DNA from: Stutzerimonas stutzeri
Lineage (GTDB): Bacteria; Pseudomonadota; Gammaproteobacteria; Pseudomonadales; Pseudomonadaceae
Direction: 5' to 3'
DNA: 64,000 nucleotides
Assembly (NCBI RefSeq): GCF_024448715.1
Contig: NZ_JAMOHZ010000004.1
Location: forward strand, 124,001 to 188,000
Below, in pieces: positions 8,342-17,871 of the stretch. The notes under the pieces are model-generated. The model was given only the letters and a program-made list of their open reading frames with translations. It made no database searches and was not told the origin of the DNA. Each line of letters opens with the position of its first letter. Within the stretch, counting starts at the first letter, position 1. Both the position numbers and the translations under genes were made by a program.

Positions 8342-9700
8342 TTAACAGTCGCTGCTACCTGCCGGTAGGTAATCGTTGCGACTCAAACCGTGGCGCTGCA
8401 TCTTTTCGTTCAAAGTGCGGCGCGGTAGCTGTAGCTGGTTCATCACCTCGGCGATGTTGCCTTTGTGTTGCTGCAGCGCGTTGTGAAGGCATTGCGCCTC
8501 GAAGGCTTCCATCTGCTCGGCCAGCGAAGTACCGGACACTGCAATGGCTGCGGTGCTCTTAGAAGGCGGCGGCGTCAGGCCCAGCGCATGGCGCTCGGCG
8601 GCGTTGATCAGTTCGCGAACGTTGCCCGGCCAGTCGTGACTCAGCAGCTGCGCCAGTTCGCCGGGGCTGGCCGGTGGCGCCTCGCGCCCATGCCGTTGCG
8701 CCGCCTGGCTGGAGAAGTGCTCGAATAACAATGGGATGTCCTCACGTCGCTCGCGCAGTGGCGGAATGCGCAGTTCGGCGACGTTCAGGCGATACAGCAA
8801 ATCCTCGCGGAAGCGCCCGCCGCGTACTTCTTCCAGCAGGTCGGGCTTGGCCGCGCTGATCACGCGCAGATCCACCTCGATGCTGCGGTTGGAGCCGAGC
8901 CGCTCGAGGGTTTTCTCCTGCAACACGCGCAACAGTTTGACCTGCTGCGCCAAGGGCATGCTTTCGATCTCGTCGAGAAACAGCGTGCCACCGGCGGCAT
9001 GCTCGATGCGGCCGATGCGTTTGCCCTGGGCGCCGGTAAAAGCGCCGCTTTCGTGGCCGAACAGTTCGCTTTCGAAGATGGTTTCGGGGATGGCCGCGCA
9101 GTTCAGCGCAACGAATGAATGGCTCGCTCGCGGGCTGAAATCGTGAAGGCAGCGCGCCACTTGCTCCTTGCCGCTGCCGGTATCGCCGCGGATCAGCACG
9201 TTGACGTCGGTCCCGGCCAGCTCCAGTACCTGGCGTCTGAGATTTTCCATGACTCGCGAGACGCCCAGTAGCATCGATTCGATGCGCCCCTTGCGGGTGA
9301 ACTGTTCACGCAATTGGCGGTTTTCGCAGACCAGCCGGCGCTTGTCCTGGGCGCGGCGTACGCTGTCGAGCAGGCGCTCCGGGGTGAAGGGCTTCTCGAT
9401 GAAATCATAGGCACCCTGACGCAGCGCCTGCACAGCCATCGGTACGTCGCCATGACCGGTGACCATGATCACCGGCAGCTCCGGATCCAGTGCCACTAGC
9501 CGCTCCAGCAAGCCAAGGCCGTCGAGGTCGGGCATGCGCACGTCGCTGATCAGCACGCCGGGGAAGTCCCGGTCGACCAAACGCAGTGCCTCATGCGCGC
9601 TGGCGCAGGTTCGCACGGCGAAGCCGGACAGCTCCAGCCATTGCTGCACCGCCTGACGTATCGCCGCCTCGTCGTCGATGAAAATCACCTGACCGCTCAT
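8342..9700 (-). CDS. dctD: Sigma-54-dependent response regulator, DctD-like
   Basis: A 452-residue NtrC-family regulator. The receiver (residues 1-120) has DDE, the phospho-acceptor in LISDVRMPDLDG, TGHGD and KPF. The AAA+ domain (about 140-370) has the Walker A GDTGSGKEQ, the sigma-54 contact loop GAFTGA and Walker B GGTLFLDEIESM. A Fis-type helix-turn-helix ends it (GNIAEVMNQLQLPRRTLNEKMQRHGLS). The ATG at 9700 follows AAGGAG at the correct spacing; the GTG at 9706 is too close to it. It follows the histidine kinase gene by 27 bases. DctD activates C4-dicarboxylate uptake genes; no such target operon is adjacent, but an orphan TRAP binding protein is at 20.7 kb. Confidence 0.88.
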   Translation of the reverse strand: MSGQVIFIDDEAAIRQAVQQWLELSGFAVRTCASAHEALRLVDRDFPGVLISDVRMPDLDGLGLLERLVALDPELPVIMVTGHGDVPMAVQALRQGAYDFIEKPFTPERLLDSVRRAQDKRRLVCENRQLREQFTRKGRIESMLLGVSRVMENLRRQVLELAGTDVNVLIRGDTGSGKEQVARCLHDFSPRASHSFVALNCAAIPETIFESELFGHESGAFTGAQGKRIGRIEHAAGGTLFLDEIESMPLAQQVKLLRVLQEKTLERLGSNRSIEVDLRVISAAKPDLLEEVRGGRFREDLLYRLNVAELRIPPLRERREDIPLLFEHFSSQAAQRHGREAPPASPGELAQLLSHDWPGNVRELINAAERHALGLTPPPSKSTAAIAVSGTSLAEQMEAFEAQCLHNALQQHKGNIAEVMNQLQLPRRTLNEKMQRHGLSRNDYLPAGSSDC

Positions 9701-9727
9701 ATTCACTCCTTCCTGCAGACGCCCAGT

Positions 9728-11503
9728 CTACTCGGCTGCTGGCAGTTTCAGTTCGAACACCGCGCCGAGCGCATCGTTGTGCGCCTCCAGGCTGCCGCCC
9801 AGATCGCGGACGATCCCGTAAGAAACCGCCAGTCCGAGCCCGAGGCCCTGGCCGACCGGTTTGGTGGTGAAGAAGGGCTCGAAGACCTGATCAAGATGAT
9901 CACTGGCGATGCCGCCGCCGCTGTCGGCGACGCTCAGCGTCCAGCCCTCACGATCACGACGGCACTCGATACGCAGTTGCCGCACCTCGGTGTCGAGCAT
10001 GGCATCGAGGGCGTTGGTCAGCAGATTGATCAGCACCTGTTCCAGGCGAATGGCGTCGCCGCTGACCCAGGCATCGGCCGGGACCTGGCGCAGCACCTCG
10101 ACGCTATCGCCGCGAATGCGCGGACCGAGCAGCTGCAGCGCCTGCTCCAGCACATCGGCCAGGCTCAAACGCTGACGTAACCCGGCGGGACTCTTACGGG
10201 CGAATGTTTTCAAATGGCTGGTCAGTGCCGCCATGCGTTCGAGCAGGCCCTCGACCTGGCCGAGGCCTTCGCGTACGGCATCGGTGCGGCCGTTATCGAG
10301 CAGCAGGCGCTGGCTGGCCAGCTGCATGCGCAGGGCGGTCAGCGGCTGGTTGATCTCGTGGGCGAGGGCGGCGGACATCTGCCCCAGCGCCGCCATGCGC
10401 GCGGCGTGCACCAGTTCGTCCTGGGCCGTACTCAGCTCGCGGGTGCGGACTTCCACTAGACGCTCCAGCTCGCTGCGGCTACGTTGCTCGACCCGGCGGG
10501 TCATGCGGCGTTGGGCCAGGTAAAGCAGCAGGAAGGCGAGGGTCATCCAGACGCCGGCGGCGGCCAGGCGATAGCTGCGCACGTTGGCGGCAATCAATTG
10601 CGGCTCCTGCAACAGGTGCAGTGTCCACTTTTCCTCCGGTAGTTCCAGGCGCTGCCAGAGGTAGTTTCGACGGCCGTCCGGACCGTCCACCTGGCGCCGT
10701 TCGCTATTCTCGGCGATGCGCTGCAGGCTCTCGCTCGGCAGCGGCTGCAGGGTCTGCTCGGCATAGCGTCGCGCGGCGACCAGCCGGCTGCGCACCTCGT
10801 CGCTGAGCGGGCGCAGATAGCGGAAACGCCAGACGGGGCGGTTAGCCAGGATGACGATGTCCAGCGAATCGGAAATCAGCAAGATGCCCGACTGCCCGAC
10901 CCACTCGCGCTGCATGTCCTCCAGTTCGAGCTTGACCACCAGTACCCCGATCACGTTGCCGGCAGCGTCCTTCACCGAGCTGGAAAGAAAATAGCCGGGG
11001 ATGCCGGTGGTCACGCCGACGGCAAAGTAGCGCCCCGAGTCGTTTGCCAGTGCATCGAGAAAATACGGACGGAATGCGTAGTTATTGCCTACGAAGCTGG
11101 TCCAGTCACGCCAATTGCTCGCGGCGAGGGTGTCACCGTTGCGGTCGAGTAGGTACAGGACGGAAGAACCAGCCGCCTGATTCTGCTGCTCCAGGCGCTG
11201 ATTGAGCTGGTCACGCAGGGATTGGTCGCCGGGATCGGTCAGCAGGCGCTGGATATCGCTGTCCAGTGCCAGCAAGGCCGGTACCGAACGGAACCGTTCG
11301 ACCTGGGTATGGATGGCCTGGGCGTACAGTTCCAGCTGGCCGCGCGCCTCTTGGCTTCGCTCATCCCAGGCACGCTGTTCGGCGATGCGCCCGGCCCAGT
11401 ACATGCTAAGCAGCAGGCCAGCGAGGATCAGCAGGACGATCAGGGCGACGCGGTGGCGGTTGTAGAAGGCAGGCATGGTGGGCTCGCTGCGAGGATTTTG
11501 CAT
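9728..11503 (-). CDS. dctB: Sensor histidine kinase, DctB-like
   Basis: A 591-residue membrane kinase with transmembrane segments at about residues 17-37 and 305-325 enclosing a periplasmic double-Cache-type sensor of about 265 residues. After a coiled linker comes the H box (LGQMSAALAHEINQPLTALR), then N, G1 and G2 boxes (LINLLTNALDA, VADSGGGI, GQGLGLGLAVSYGIV). Organisation and length match DctB, which senses succinate, fumarate and malate. The start could be the ATG at 11503 or the one at 11476; neither has a good ribosome site. It forms a two-gene operon with dctD. Confidence 0.85.
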   Translation of the reverse strand: MQNPRSEPTMPAFYNRHRVALIVLLILAGLLLSMYWAGRIAEQRAWDERSQEARGQLELYAQAIHTQVERFRSVPALLALDSDIQRLLTDPGDQSLRDQLNQRLEQQNQAAGSSVLYLLDRNGDTLAASNWRDWTSFVGNNYAFRPYFLDALANDSGRYFAVGVTTGIPGYFLSSSVKDAAGNVIGVLVVKLELEDMQREWVGQSGILLISDSLDIVILANRPVWRFRYLRPLSDEVRSRLVAARRYAEQTLQPLPSESLQRIAENSERRQVDGPDGRRNYLWQRLELPEEKWTLHLLQEPQLIAANVRSYRLAAAGVWMTLAFLLLYLAQRRMTRRVEQRSRSELERLVEVRTRELSTAQDELVHAARMAALGQMSAALAHEINQPLTALRMQLASQRLLLDNGRTDAVREGLGQVEGLLERMAALTSHLKTFARKSPAGLRQRLSLADVLEQALQLLGPRIRGDSVEVLRQVPADAWVSGDAIRLEQVLINLLTNALDAMLDTEVRQLRIECRRDREGWTLSVADSGGGIASDHLDQVFEPFFTTKPVGQGLGLGLAVSYGIVRDLGGSLEAHNDALGAVFELKLPAAE

Positions 11504-11852
11504 GGTAAGCCAAAGTGCTTGAACGGTGGCTTTCCGCGTCGGTTATCTGCACTCGGGCAGGGTGGGTCGCGGCGACGGGCTGGTTTCGGTATCCTTGCCG
11601 CCCCTTTCGGTGCCGGTTGGCATCGAAGCGTGCAAATGAGCGATTGTTTCCATGACCTGGCTGCCTAGTCCGCCATAGCGCAACGCCCCTCGCTTTGATC
11701 ACGACCGCCTGTCATGGGTGCGGTCGTATTCTGCTGTGCGCCGCGCCCCATGCGCGTGGATGCACCCATACTCGAACTTGAAAACTGGTCTCGTTTCAGC
11801 CTGCTTACCGCATTCCGGCCTGGCGGCGGCGCCTTTTGCTTTGGATATTCCG
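11504..11852. other. Intergenic region between dctB and sulP with a stem-loop
   Basis: No convincing gene is seen in these 349 bases, which separate two divergent genes and should hold both promoters. The one clear structure is a perfect 8-base inverted repeat, ACGACCGC at 11701-11708 and GCGGTCGT at 11720-11727, with an 11-base loop and no T-tract, so it is not a typical terminator; it would be in the leader of the sulP transcript. The sulP frame is open upstream of the chosen start but without family-like sequence. Confidence 0.5.
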
Positions 11853-13340
11853 ATGCTCCACTCGATCAAACAAAACTGGTTCTGCAACATTCGTGGTGAC
11901 GTGCTCGCCGGACTTGTCGTCGCGCTCGCGCTGATTCCGGAGGCAATCGCCTTTTCCATCATTGCCGGCGTCGATCCGCGGGTCGGTCTTTATGCGTCCT
12001 TCTGTATCGCCGTGGTGATCGCCTTCGTCGGCGGCCGCCCGGGCATGATTTCGGCGGCGACTGGCGCCATGGCGCTGCTGATGGTGACGCTGGTGCGCGA
12101 TCATGGCCTGCAGTATTTGATGGCAGCGACCCTGCTCTGCGGCGTGCTGCAGATCGGTGCAGGCTATCTGCGCCTCGGCTTGCTGATGCGCTTCGTCTCG
12201 CGCTCGGTGGTCACCGGCTTCGTCAACGCGCTGGCGATCCTGATTTTCATGGCGCAGCTGCCGGAACTGACGAACGTCACCTGGCATGTCTATGCGATGA
12301 CCGCAGTCGGCCTGGGCATCATTTACCTGTTCCCCTATGTGCCGAAGATCGGCCGGGTGATCCCGTCACCGCTGGTCTGCATCCTGAGTTTGACCGCCGT
12401 GGCCATCTACCTGGGGCTCGACGTCCGTACCGTGGGCGACATGGGTGACCTGCCCGATACGCTACCGATCTTCCTTTGGCCGGAAGTACCGCTGACCTTC
12501 GAAACTCTGACGATTATTTTCCCGTATTCCGCCGCGCTAGCCGTGGTCGGCCTGCTGGAATCGCTGATGACGGCCACCATCGTCGACGACCTGACCGATA
12601 CCGGCAGCGACAAGAACCGCGAGTGCAAGGGCCAGGGCGTCGCCAACATCGCTTCCGGCCTGTTCGGCGGCATGGCCGGATGCGCAATGATCGGCCAGTC
12701 GGTGATCAACGTGAAATCCGGTGGGCGCACTCGCCTGTCGACACTGATCGCCGGCTCGGTGTTGCTGCTGCTGGTGGTATTTCTCAGCGACTGGGTCAGC
12801 CAGATCCCTATGGCGGCCTTGGTCGCGGTAATGATCATGGTCTCGATCGGCACCTTCAGCTGGGATTCGCTGCGCAATCTCAGGCACTACCCGCTATCGA
12901 CCAACATCGTCATGGTGGTCACCGTGGTGGTGGTGGTCTTCACCCATAACCTGGCCTACGGTGTATTGGCGGGCGTGCTGCTGGCGGCGCTGTTCTTCGC
13001 CAACAAGGTCGGCCACTACCTGCATATCGACTCGGGGCTGGATGCCGAAGGTAACGAGCGCACCTACAAGGTGGTCGGGCAGGTGTTTTTCAGTTCGTCG
13101 GACAAGTTCACCGCGGCGTTCGATTTCAAGGAGGCGCTCGGCAAGGTCACCATCGATCTGTCCCGCGCGCACTTCTGGGACATCACCGCCGTGTCCGCGC
13201 TGGACAAAGTGGTGCTCAAGTTCCGCCGCGAAGGTACTGAGGTGAATGTGCTGGGTCTCAATGAAGCCAGCACCACCATCGTTGATCGCTTCGGTGTGCA
13301 CGGTAAGCCCGACGCCATCGATACGCTCATGGATCACTGA
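11853..13340 (+). CDS. SulP family inorganic anion transporter with STAS domain
   Basis: I chose the ATG at 11853 ([35 protein letters not shown]), because family homology begins there; 495 residues. About eleven to twelve hydrophobic segments fill residues 20-390, with SulP hallmarks such as [17 protein letters not shown] and [26 protein letters not shown] domain follows (about 395-495; [23 protein letters not shown]). The family carries sulfate, bicarbonate, molybdate or dicarboxylates in symport with Na+ or H+. The substrate cannot be read from sequence. The universal stress gene begins 14 bases later and is probably cotranscribed, a pairing seen in other Pseudomonas. Confidence 0.85.
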   Translation: MLHSIKQNWFCNIRGDVLAGLVVALALIPEAIAFSIIAGVDPRVGLYASFCIAVVIAFVGGRPGMISAATGAMALLMVTLVRDHGLQYLMAATLLCGVLQIGAGYLRLGLLMRFVSRSVVTGFVNALAILIFMAQLPELTNVTWHVYAMTAVGLGIIYLFPYVPKIGRVIPSPLVCILSLTAVAIYLGLDVRTVGDMGDLPDTLPIFLWPEVPLTFETLTIIFPYSAALAVVGLLESLMTATIVDDLTDTGSDKNRECKGQGVANIASGLFGGMAGCAMIGQSVINVKSGGRTRLSTLIAGSVLLLLVVFLSDWVSQIPMAALVAVMIMVSIGTFSWDSLRNLRHYPLSTNIVMVVTVVVVVFTHNLAYGVLAGVLLAALFFANKVGHYLHIDSGLDAEGNERTYKVVGQVFFSSSDKFTAAFDFKEALGKVTIDLSRAHFWDITAVSALDKVVLKFRREGTEVNVLGLNEASTTIVDRFGVHGKPDAIDTLMDH

Positions 13341-13354
13341 CTAGGAGAACGACG

Positions 13355-14206
13355 ATGAATCAGGTATTGGCGTGTATCGATGGTTCCCCGCAAGCCGCGG
13401 CGGTGTGTGATTGCGCCGCCTGGGCCAGTCTGCAACTGAAAGCACCGCTGACGTTGCTGCATGTACTCGATCAGCAACAGTACCCGACAACTGGCAATCT
13501 CAGCGGCATTATCGGACTGGGCAGCCGCGAATACCTGCTCGAAGAGCTCGCTGCACTAGATGCAAAACGCAGCAAGCTGGCGCTGGAAGAGGGGCGGATG
13601 ATGCTCGACGCGGCGAAGCAGCGCGTCATCGATGCTGGCGTGGCACAGCCAGAAGTGCGCCAGCGCCATGGCGATCTAGTGGAAAGCCTGCATGATTTGG
13701 AAGGCGATACCCGGCTACTGGTGATCGGCAAGCAGGGGGAGGACAGCGGTACCGACATGCAGCTGATAGGTAGCCAATTGGAAAGCGTCATCCGCACGTT
13801 GCACCGGCCGATACTGGTCACGCCGGCTCGTTTCAGCGTGCCGACCAGCGTGATGCTTGCCTTCGACGGCAGCGCAACCACCTTTAAGGGCGTCGAAATG
13901 CTTGCGGCCAGCCCGTTGTTCAAGGGCATTCCGATTCACTTGGTAATGGTGGGCGCGGACACCAGCGATAGTCGCGCGCCGCTGGAATCCGCGCGTGACG
14001 CGCTGACTGCAGCTGGCTTCGAGGTGCATATCGCAATTCGAGCCGGTGAAGTCGAGCCGACACTGCACGCTTACCAGGCCGAGCACGCTATCGACCTGCT
14101 GGTGATGGGCGCTTACGGTCATTCGCGGATTCGGCAGTTTTTCGTTGGCAGCACCACGACCAGCATGATCCGCTCGACCACCACGCCGTTGCTTCTGTTG
14201 CGCTGA
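13355..14206 (+). CDS. Universal stress protein, tandem-domain
   Basis: A 283-residue protein made of two Usp domains (about 1-150 and 155-283). The second ends with the ATP-binding pattern VMGAYGHSRIRQFFVGSTTTSMI followed by TTPLLLLR; in the first, the equivalent loop (VIGKQGEDSGTDMQLIGSQLESVI) is altered, so only the second half may bind nucleotide. Cytoplasmic. The ATG follows CTAGGAGAACGACG. Being placed 14 bases behind sulP suggests coexpression with the transporter, perhaps linking anion transport to energy or stress state. Confidence 0.88.
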   Translation: MNQVLACIDGSPQAAAVCDCAAWASLQLKAPLTLLHVLDQQQYPTTGNLSGIIGLGSREYLLEELAALDAKRSKLALEEGRMMLDAAKQRVIDAGVAQPEVRQRHGDLVESLHDLEGDTRLLVIGKQGEDSGTDMQLIGSQLESVIRTLHRPILVTPARFSVPTSVMLAFDGSATTFKGVEMLAASPLFKGIPIHLVMVGADTSDSRAPLESARDALTAAGFEVHIAIRAGEVEPTLHAYQAEHAIDLLVMGAYGHSRIRQFFVGSTTTSMIRSTTTPLLLLR

Positions 14207-14254
14207 TCGCGACAGCGGCGCTCCGTCTGACAGGGCTCCGGCACTTAAACTCGG

Positions 14255-15436
14255 CTAGCGGTAGATATCGGCCCGCGACCATGGCAATTCATGGGAGCCA
14301 TCCGGCAGCGGTTTGCTTGCCAGGATCTGGTGCAGGTTGATCCAGTTGCGGCGAAAGCCATAGGCACAACCGGCCAGATAGACCCGCCAGATACGTAGCG
14401 CGCGCTCCGGGACCATCCGCTGGGCTTCGGCCTGGTTCGCCTCCAGCCGTTCACTCCAGAACTGCAGGGTGCGCGCGTAATGCAGCCGCAGGCTTTCCAC
14501 GTCGACGATCTCCAGCCCCGACTCGCTGATACAGGCGCCGATCTCCATCAGGTGCGGTAATTCGCCGTGCGGGAAGACGTACTGGTCGATGAACTCGCCC
14601 GCGCCATGTGCTACAGGCCGACCGTCAGTGTGCCGCGAAGTGATGCCGTGATTGAGCACCAACCCGCCCGGGCGCACCACCTCCGACAACTGTTTGCAGT
14701 AAAGCGGCATGTTGGCGTGACCGACGTGCTCGAACATGCCGACGCTGACGACCTTGTCGAACTGGCCATCCTTGGGCAGATCGCGGTAATCCATGAGCTC
14801 CAGCTGAACTTGACCTTCCAGCCCTTCGGCAACGACGCGTTCGCGCCCCAGCTTCAGCTGCTCACGGCTGAGCGTGATGCCGAGCACCTCGGCGCCGAAT
14901 TCGCGGGCGGCAAATCGCGCCAGCCCACCCCAGCCGCAGCCGACATCCAGCAGACGGTCGCCGGGTTTGAGGCGCAACTTGCGGCACAGGTGCCGCAGCT
15001 TGGCCTGCTGGGCCTGGTCGAGATCTTCCGTTCCGGTTTCGAAATAACCGCAGGAGTAGACCATGTCGCGGTCGAGCCAGAGCTGGTAGAAATCGTTGGA
15101 CAGATCGTAGTGGTAGGAAATGGCCTCGGCATCGGTGGCCTTGTCGTGGGCCTCGCGTGCCGGCAATACCGAATGTTCGTCACCCAGCGCGCGGCTGAGT
15201 TCATCCCCGATGCGGATGACTTCTTCAAGCGGGCCGTGCAAATCGACCTTGCCCTCGACATAGGCACCGCCGAGCAGGTCAAGACTTGGGTGTGCCAGTT
15301 GCGGAACCAGATTCGGATCCTTGATGACCAGCGTTACGCTGGGATCGGGTCCGATGTCCATCTCGGTGCCGTCCCACAAGCGCAGGCGCAACGGCAAGTC
15401 CAATTTTCGCAGGGCCGGAAGCAGAGTTGCCAACAT
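14255..15436 (-). CDS. Cyclopropane-fatty-acyl-phospholipid synthase family methyltransferase
   Basis: A 393-residue protein with the CFA-synthase layout: an N-terminal lipid-binding part (1-100, including AYVEGKVDLHGPLEEVI), the SAM site DVGCGWGGLARFAA (about residues 166-179), FDKVVSVGMFEHVG, and the C-terminal QFWSERLEAN and FRRNWINLHQ. CFA synthase adds a methylene bridge to unsaturated acyl chains of membrane lipids at stationary phase. It is near the usual length (E. coli Cfa 382). The ATG follows AGGAGATCGAGC. A CTATAGAT box lies about 50-60 bases upstream and could be a stationary-phase promoter element. Paralogues with other fatty-acid methylations exist. Confidence 0.85.
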   Translation of the reverse strand: MLATLLPALRKLDLPLRLRLWDGTEMDIGPDPSVTLVIKDPNLVPQLAHPSLDLLGGAYVEGKVDLHGPLEEVIRIGDELSRALGDEHSVLPAREAHDKATDAEAISYHYDLSNDFYQLWLDRDMVYSCGYFETGTEDLDQAQQAKLRHLCRKLRLKPGDRLLDVGCGWGGLARFAAREFGAEVLGITLSREQLKLGRERVVAEGLEGQVQLELMDYRDLPKDGQFDKVVSVGMFEHVGHANMPLYCKQLSEVVRPGGLVLNHGITSRHTDGRPVAHGAGEFIDQYVFPHGELPHLMEIGACISESGLEIVDVESLRLHYARTLQFWSERLEANQAEAQRMVPERALRIWRVYLAGCAYGFRRNWINLHQILASKPLPDGSHELPWSRADIYR

Positions 15437-15807
15437 GCTCGATCTCCTATTAACGCGTGCTGGTTAGGCTAGACCAAGAATTTGTATCTATAGGTGTCCG
15501 AATGATTGGTTTTCTTTATCAGGTGTATAGCGGCGAGCCATCCACAGCGCATCGAGCCGTCACTGATAGGCGTCGTTACGTTGCATCTGCGCCGGCTCGC
15601 GGCTCGGCCGATGCCGATTAATTCGAATTTGCATGAACGGACCGCTCGCGGATGAAGCAAAAGCCAGTGATTCCGAGAACGCTAGCCAGCAAGGATATTG
15701 ATCTGGACTACCGCGTACGACCTAGAGCAAGAAGCCGACAAGGCTGCGCTTGTTTATTGATGAGCTGGAGCATGCCTATAAGTAGCCTGGGCTTGCAGAA
15801 GGGAAAA
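15437..15807. other. Intergenic region between cfa-like gene and tRNA(Sec)
   Basis: No gene is supported in these 371 bases. Near the left side, CTATAGAT on the minus strand (about 15489-15496) could be the -10 element of the cfa-like gene. The right end is the 3' flank of the selenocysteine tRNA, so it should contain its transcription end, but I see no strong hairpin with T-tract. Base composition is lower in GC than in the flanking genes. Confidence 0.4.
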
Positions 15808-15903
15808 TGGCGGAAGGCAGTGGGAGTCGAACCCACCCAGGAACGGCTGCCGTCCCCAACCGGGTTTGAAGCCCGGCCGCACCACCGGGTGCGATTGCCT
15901 TCC
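15808..15903 (-). tRNA. selC: tRNA-Sec (anticodon UCA)
   Basis: On the minus strand the sequence begins GGAAGGCAATCGCACC and ends TGCCTTCCGCCA, giving the 8-base-pair acceptor stem special to bacterial tRNA(Sec), with CCA encoded at 15808-15810. The anticodon stem-loop GGGCTTCAAACCC shows UCA (15867-15869), the D-stem is long, and a large variable arm (GGGGACGGCAGCCGTTCC) precedes the T-arm GGGTTCGACTCCC. The total length of about 93 without CCA fits. It lies 51 bases downstream of selB, on the same strand, so it may be transcribed with selAB. Confidence 0.97.
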
Positions 15904-15954
15904 AGATGTCTTCCGAACGGGTTGAATGTCTAGCCAGAAGATATCGTTAGCGGC

Positions 15955-17871
15955 CTACCTGAACTCAGCCTCCAAGGCCAGAGCGCTGTCCGGCCGGATC
16001 TTGCGCTCGTTGCCGAAGCGCCGAGTAAGGCCGATGCGGTCAAAGTGTTCCAATAATTGAATGCTGCGCTTGCGCCCCAGCTGAATCTGGTCGCGGAAAG
16101 CGGCGGCGCGGATTACTCCAGATTGCTGTTCTATCAGCAGTATCTGATCGGCCAGTTGGCGGATGGTCGAGTCGGGATAGAACAGGTCTTTGACGACTTG
16201 CTGCAAGGCTCCGATGCGCGCCAGCTTGCGCATCAGATTGCGTACCTGGTCTTCGGCGATCTCCAGGTCCCGCGCCAGATCACGCACCCAGGGTGGATCG
16301 AAACGGCCTGAACTGAGCAGCGGCCACAACCGTGCCTTCAATGCCTCTTCGTCGTCACTCAGCCGTACCCGGTGCCCGGGTAAGTGCAGCCAGGGGCCGC
16401 TGGCTTCCACCGTGCCGGCCGCCAGCGTCTGTTCCAGCAGGGCGATGAAGACCGGCCGCTCCAGCTGGGGCAGGGCGTAGCGGCGCAGACGATCCCGATC
16501 CGGGCCGAGCTCATCCGGTTGCTCTTCATGGAAGCGCTGCAGTGCGGCTACCAGGCTTTGCTCCAGATAATCCCAGACGCCACGGTCGAACAGTCGTGGG
16601 CCGAGCCGGGTGGCGACTTCCAGCGCCTCGTCCGGCAGGCGCCAGGTTTCCCTCGGGCGGTTGAATTGTCGCGCCAGCAGCGTCGGTTCCAAACCATTGA
16701 TGGCGCTCGGCAGTAGAGCAGGAAGGATGTCTTCCAGCGTATCGCCGCCCAGTGCCCGCAGCTGAGCCAGGCGCGCCTGGCGGTGCCGATTGCGGGGCGG
16801 GGCGAAGGGATCGAGCACTCGACCGCCGCCCAGCGTGCGCTGAGCGGACTGGTCACGCAGGACCACGCGATCGCCGTGCACGGCGTGGGCCGGCGCGTTG
16901 AGCAGCAATTGCGCATGCACATGCCCGCCGGGTGCCAGGCATTCGCCTTCCAGCAAGGCGATGCGGCCGGTGACGTCCTGTGCACCCAGATGGATGTGAA
17001 CGGGCGTCCAGTGCCGCAGCTCGCGAGCCTCGCTGGGCAACAGCGTGAACTCGATATCGATGCGCCGGGTTGAGGCCTGCAGAGCGGGTTCCAGCAACCA
17101 GTCGCCGCGGCTGATCTGCGCCACCGCCAAGCGCTCGCCCGCGAGATTCAGGGCGACGCGCTGGCCCGCGCGCGCCGCTTGGGCCTCCCGGTTCTGCGCG
17201 TGTAAGCCGCGCACTCGAACGCTACGTCCGGTGGGGCTCAGGGTCAGTTCATCGCCAACTCGCACCTGGCCGGCGAAAGCGGTTCCGGTGACTACCACGC
17301 CGGAGCCGGTGACGCTGAATGCCCGGTCGATAGCCAGGCGGAAATAACCGTCTTCGCTGCGCTTTTGCTCACCTGCCGTCTGCTCGATCAACGCGGCGCG
17401 AAGCGCCTCGATACCTTCGCCAGTCGTGCTCGACACCGGGAAGATAGGCGCGCCGGCTAGCGGGCCGGGTGTCAGCAGTGCTTCGATTTGCCGACGAACT
17501 TCATCTGCGCGTGTGGGCTCGACCCGGTCGATCTTGGTCAGCGCTACCAGCGCGCGGCGAATGCCCAGCAACTCGACAATCGCCAGGTGCTCTCGGGTCT
17601 GCGGCATCACACCGTCGTCCGCGGCGATCACCAACAACACGCAATCGATGCCGCAGGCGCCGGCGAGCATGTTGTGCACAAAACGCTCATGGCCGGGCAC
17701 GTCGATGAAGCCGGTGAGATCGCGCTCGCCGATCGAGGCATAGAGGTAGCCGAGGTCGATAGTGATGCCGCGCAAGCGCTCTTCGCGGCGGCGATCGCCG
17801 TCCTGCCCGGTCAGGGCCTTGAGCAGCGCGGTTTTGCCATGATCGATATGGCCGGCGGTGCCGATGATCAT
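15955..17871 (-). CDS. selB: Selenocysteine-specific translation elongation factor SelB
   Basis: A 638-residue translational GTPase. G1 is [18 protein letters not shown]3 is [15 protein letters not shown] and G4 is LTKID; EF-Tu-like domains II and III follow to about residue 350, and the C-terminal 270 residues carry the winged-helix repeats that bind the SECIS hairpin in mRNA (for example [40 protein letters not shown]). SelB brings selenocysteyl-tRNA to UGA codons. The start ATG overlaps the selA stop by four bases (ATGA), which means translational coupling. Length equals that of other gammaproteobacterial SelB proteins. Confidence 0.97.
   Translation of the reverse strand: MIIGTAGHIDHGKTALLKALTGQDGDRRREERLRGITIDLGYLYASIGERDLTGFIDVPGHERFVHNMLAGACGIDCVLLVIAADDGVMPQTREHLAIVELLGIRRALVALTKIDRVEPTRADEVRRQIEALLTPGPLAGAPIFPVSSTTGEGIEALRAALIEQTAGEQKRSEDGYFRLAIDRAFSVTGSGVVVTGTAFAGQVRVGDELTLSPTGRSVRVRGLHAQNREAQAARAGQRVALNLAGERLAVAQISRGDWLLEPALQASTRRIDIEFTLLPSEARELRHWTPVHIHLGAQDVTGRIALLEGECLAPGGHVHAQLLLNAPAHAVHGDRVVLRDQSAQRTLGGGRVLDPFAPPRNRHRQARLAQLRALGGDTLEDILPALLPSAINGLEPTLLARQFNRPRETWRLPDEALEVATRLGPRLFDRGVWDYLEQSLVAALQRFHEEQPDELGPDRDRLRRYALPQLERPVFIALLEQTLAAGTVEASGPWLHLPGHRVRLSDDEEALKARLWPLLSSGRFDPPWVRDLARDLEIAEDQVRNLMRKLARIGALQQVVKDLFYPDSTIRQLADQILLIEQQSGVIRAAAFRDQIQLGRKRSIQLLEHFDRIGLTRRFGNERKIRPDSALALEAEFR

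Noticed and set aside
10214-14122. Long opposite-strand open frames across dctB, sulP and usp
   Set aside because: They are antisense to well-supported genes, lack ribosome sites and have the Arg/His/Ala-rich composition typical of high-GC antisense frames.
15904-15954. Independent promoter of selC
   Set aside because: The 51 bases show no clear -35/-10 pair, so I cannot support one; it is left as an open question in the findings.
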